A stretch of DNA of 37,285 nucleotides from a bacterium. GTDB lineage: Bacteria > Bacillota_I > Bacilli_A > Mycoplasmatales > Mycoplasmoidaceae. Location: the NCBI GenBank assembly GCA_017633835.1, contig JAGBOP010000003.1, forward strand, positions 1 to 37,285, written 5' to 3'. Under the pieces are notes generated by a model, which was not told the origin of the DNA, ran no database searches, and saw only the letters and a list, made by a program, of their open reading frames with translations. Within the stretch, counting starts at the first letter, position 1, and every line of letters begins with the position of its first letter. Both the position numbers and the translations under genes were made by a program. Positions 34,750 through 37,285 of the stretch are shown here, in pieces.

Positions 34750-34764
34750 CCATAATTATTATAA
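34750..34764 (+). promoter_or_regulatory. PerR/Fur-like box upstream of the catalase
   Basis: CCATAATTATTATAA matches 13 of 15 positions of the Gram-positive PerR consensus TTATAATNATTATAA, including a perfect 11-base core palindrome. It ends 8 bases before the TATAAT box of the catalase promoter, a place where a bound repressor would block polymerase. The region is very A+T-rich, so a chance match is possible. Confidence 0.45.
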
Positions 34765-34772
34765 AAATACTT

Positions 34773-34778
34773 TATAAT
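34773..34778 (+). promoter_or_regulatory. -10 box of the catalase promoter
   Basis: Perfect TATAAT; a weak -35 candidate TTACCA lies at 34748-34753 (19-base spacer). Transcription would start near 34785, just at an inverted repeat CTTACC-(c)AT / ATGGTAAG (34785-34805). Confidence 0.6.
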
Positions 34779-34821
34779 AAAGTCCTTACCCATTTACATG
34801 GTAAGAGAAAGATTTTTATTT

Positions 34822-36357
34822 ATGGAAAAGGAAAAACAAGTTTACACGAACGACAAGGAAAAACACGTTTATACAAACAATAACGGTTGTCCAGTTGTTG
34901 ACGATGATAACACTAAGACTGCTGGTCCAAAAGGTCCTGCATTACTTGAAGATTATCAATTCGTTGAAAAGTTAGCCCACTTTGACCGGGAAAGAATTCC
35001 TGAAAGAGTGGTTCACGCTGTCGGTGGTGGAGCATTTGGTTATTTTGTAGCCACAAACACTGAAGAAATCAAGAAATACACGTACGCAAAAGTATTTACT
35101 GAAGCAAAACCAGTTGAAGTATTTGCACGGTTCTCAACTGTTGCTGGTAGTAGAGGTTCTAGTGATGAAGTAAGAGACCCACGTGGTTTTGCTATTCGGC
35201 TATATACTACAGAAGGAAACCTAGATATTGTTGGTAACAACACTCCAGTTTTCTTCATTCGGGATGCTAAGAAGTTCCCAGACTTCATTCACACCCAAAA
35301 GATGGATCCAAAGACTGACTGCAAGAACCCAGACGCTCAATGAGACTTCTGAGGTCTATGTCCTGAATCTTTACACCAAGTATTTATTCTATTTAGTAAC
35401 CGGGGTATTCCTTATGGTTTCAGACACATGCACGGTTATGGAACACACACCTTTACCTTCATTAATGATAAGAACGAACGGTTCTTCATTAAGTATCACT
35501 GAAGATGTCAACAAGGAATTCGCAACTTGAACAAAGAAGAACAAGCAAGAATTCCTGGTGAAAACCCACAATTTGCAAAGCAAGATTTATATGATGCAAT
35601 TGCAAGAGGTGATTATCCAAAGTGAAAACTTTGCATCCAAGTAATGACGGAAGAACAAGCTAAGAATTACCGTTACAACATTTTTGATGCAACTAAAGTT
35701 TGATCACACAAAGACTTCCCACTAATTGAAGTTGGAGAAATGGTATTAAACCACAACCCAGAAAACTACTTTGAATCAGTTGAACAAGCTGGCCTAAGTC
35801 CTGCTAATATTGTTCCAGGTATTGGTTTTAGTAGCGACAAGATGTTACAAGGAAGACTATTCTCTTACAGTGACACCCAACGTTACCGGATTGGTCCAAA
35901 CTACATGCAACTAGATGTTAACCGCCCACATGGTTGCCCAATTTACAATTACATGGCTGACGGTCCAATGGCAAACAATTCTCACCTACATGATGGAATT
36001 AACTACCAACCAAACAGTCTAGCTAACTACGAATTTAAGCCATATGATGACTTATCAGCTGAAATTGAAGAAAAGTTTACACCAGGTTATTATGACCAAG
36101 ATGAAGACTACTACTCACAACCAAGAGCATTCATCCAAGTTCTAAAGAAACAAGGTGGAACTGAATATCAAGATTTCGTTGATAACATTTCTGGTAGTTT
36201 AAAACTAGCACGTAAGCAAAGCATTGTAAGAATGCTAGATCACTTTGCCAAGGTTGATCCAAACTTTGCAGCAGACGTTAAGAAAGCAATGAATTGATGC
36301 GAATGCTGTGGTGGATCTGGCAAGTGCGAATGCGGTCAATGCAAGTGCTGCAAATAA
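34822..36357 (+). CDS. katA: Heme catalase with an eight-cysteine C-terminal tail
   Basis: This is a 511-residue monofunctional catalase that breaks hydrogen peroxide into water and oxygen. The catalytic His is in [14 protein letters not shown]. Core motifs follow: [20 protein letters not shown], then [39 protein letters not shown], and the heme-ligand Tyr in [13 protein letters not shown]. Residues 1-490 cover the small-subunit catalase core. Residues 493-511 add a tail with eight cysteines (CECC, then [10 protein letters not shown]), unknown to me in catalases. UGA codons encode Trp, including the one just before the tail. ATG 34822 is preferred; ATG 34798 is in frame but lies in the leader hairpin. 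Codon use leans to C- and G-ending codons, suggesting high expression or a foreign origin. Confidence 0.96.
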
Positions 36358-36405
36358 TTGCTTCCCATTAAATAATTAATTAACTTAATATTTTTTAAAC
36401 AAGTA

Positions 36406-36438
36406 AAAAAGAACACTTCGAAACGAGGTGTTCTTTTT
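36406..36438 (+). terminator. Strong terminator after the catalase
   Basis: A 15-bp stem AAAAAGAACACTTCG / CGAGGTGTTCTTTTT (one G-T pair) with loop AAA and a T-rich 3' side. It isolates the catalase transcript from the lipoprotein gene. Confidence 0.93.
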
Positions 36439-36497
36439 ATATCATTTTTTTGGTAAAAATACTTAGAAAAATCATGCTATTTTGATATTTTTTTAGT

Positions 36498-36527
36498 TTG
36501 GTAAACCAGGGAAATTGTTTATATAAA
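36498..36527 (+). promoter_or_regulatory. Probable promoter of the lipoprotein gene
   Basis: TTGGTA (36498-36503), an 18-base spacer and TATAAA (36522-36527) lie about 40 bases before the ATG. Confidence 0.4.
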
Positions 36528-36568
36528 ATAATAGGTACTTTAAATTAAAAAAAACTAACCTAAAAATT

Positions 36569-37285
36569 ATGAAAAATAAGAAAAAAATTTGAAAGATTGT
36601 TGGTGCCATGACCGCAGTTGTTGCACTATCTTGTGTTGTGCCAGCTTGTGTAGTTTCTTGTGGATCTTCGGCAAATACTAGTTCAACTACTCCAACTATT
36701 GCTAATCCAACTACAAATGAATCAGATTTAGTAACTACTAGTGTTAGTGGTGATAGCACGGTGCAAAGTGGTAAAAATGTTTCTAATTCTTATGAATATT
36801 TTTTTGATAGCAATGATCCAGCTGGATATTTACCATGATTTAATTTTGTTTACTTAAATAAGCAAAATAGTACTTATACGATTTCCCTTTCGACTAATTC
36901 TAATAGTTATACATACCAATGATACCAAGTGCCAGTTAGTACTTTATATAGTGAGTTTGGGATTGCTGATGATAATTTATATAAGGCAATTAGTACTAAT
37001 TATCCTGCGGCTGTTAAAGCGAACGCTAGTGGGGTGTCATTTCTTGCGTCATTAGTATCAGGTTCAACAGCGGTGTCAGATGTGACTGCTCCGACATTTG
37101 CGATGTTTACTCCGCATCCACTTGCAAGTTCAACTGCCATTCCAAATGCCACTAAACCTACTTATCAATTTAAGTATGGAACAACTTTAGATGATGCCAT
37201 TTATTTTTGCAAAATTACCAATGGGACTAACACGTTTTATTCCCAAGTAACATGACTGCAAGCAAAAACTCCCTCTAATCCCTTA
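36569..37285 (+). CDS. Surface lipoprotein, 3' end outside the window
   Basis: The first 239 codons are present with no stop. The N-terminus has a lysine cluster (MKNKKK), a hydrophobic stretch and the lipobox VVSC with Cys31 followed by GSS, so it should be a signal-peptidase-II lipoprotein; Cys22 and Cys27 are alternative sites in the same region. The mature part starts with a Ser/Thr/Asn linker, then a strand-rich, Tyr-rich segment (NSYEYFFDSNDPAGYLPW). UGA encodes Trp at residue 8, at the PW site and further on. In composition it resembles the large surface protein at 8988-13331, but I see no clear shared motif. There is no good ribosome site near the ATG. Confidence 0.88.

Noticed and set aside
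34798..34821. Earlier ATG as catalase start (adds eight residues)
   Set aside because: It lies about 13 bases from the predicted transcript start inside an inverted repeat, and the added residues do not match catalase N-termini.

Overview
The window comes from a mollicute (Mycoplasma-type bacterium). The DNA is A+T-rich, and many conserved genes (rpoB, rpoC, pyrG, hisS, the catalase, trmB) read as single full-length proteins only if UGA is Trp. RpoB has Asn at the position equivalent to E. coli His526, as known for naturally rifampicin-insensitive mollicutes. A catalase gene, an IspH gene and a class 3 aldehyde dehydrogenase are unusual for the group. Catalase is known from Mycoplasma iowae, so a relative of the M. 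iowae / M. penetrans branch is plausible, but this is inference.

Layout. (1) 1-5665, minus strand: a probable operon nadD-HD fusion, pyrG, hisS, aldehyde dehydrogenase, followed by tRNA-Cys and a cut-off tRNA-Pro with a promoter of their own. (2) 5874-7451, plus: ispH and trmB. (3) 7448-8796, minus: an unrecognised helical protein and a DUF402-type nucleotide phosphatase-like protein. (4) 8988-14497, plus: a 1,447-residue Ser/Thr/Asn-rich surface protein and a four-helix membrane protein, closed by a terminator. (5) 14594-24223, plus: a seven-gene operon of sugar and nucleoside phosphate metabolism between two clear terminators. (6) 24505-32838: rpoB and rpoC. (7) 32921-33785: rplM and rpsI, then a terminator. 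(8) 33857-36357: nagB and the catalase, then a strong terminator. (9) 36569 to the end: the start of a lipoprotein gene. No gap between genes exceeds 300 bases, and I saw no insertion sequence or CRISPR array.

The operon in region 5 is the most interesting part. Its first gene is an in-frame fusion of a complete phosphoglycerate kinase with a complete DeoD-type purine nucleoside phosphorylase. It continues with an 11-cysteine acidic protein, a thymidine-phosphorylase homologue that has lost the phosphate-binding motif, a phosphopentomutase/phosphoglucomutase-type enzyme, a triosephosphate isomerase with altered signature loops and a long C-terminal tail carrying three Trp-rich 17-residue repeats, an iPGM in which the nucleophilic Ser62 is Cys62 and other substrate residues are changed, and a phosphofructokinase that lacks two sugar-phosphate arginines. 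Canonical nucleoside-to-sugar-phosphate enzymes therefore sit beside several glycolytic homologues with changed active sites and added tails. One reading is a co-regulated, possibly physically assembled module joining purine nucleoside breakdown (ribose-1-phosphate to ribose-5-phosphate) to lower glycolysis. Another is that the altered members are paralogues of normal enzymes encoded elsewhere.

The second highlight is the catalase. It has a normal heme-catalase core but ends in an 8-cysteine metallothionein-like tail, and it is preceded by a near-perfect PerR/Fur-type palindrome just upstream of a TATAAT box.

All alignments were made by eye from memory of family sequences. Statements about residue equivalence need a real alignment.
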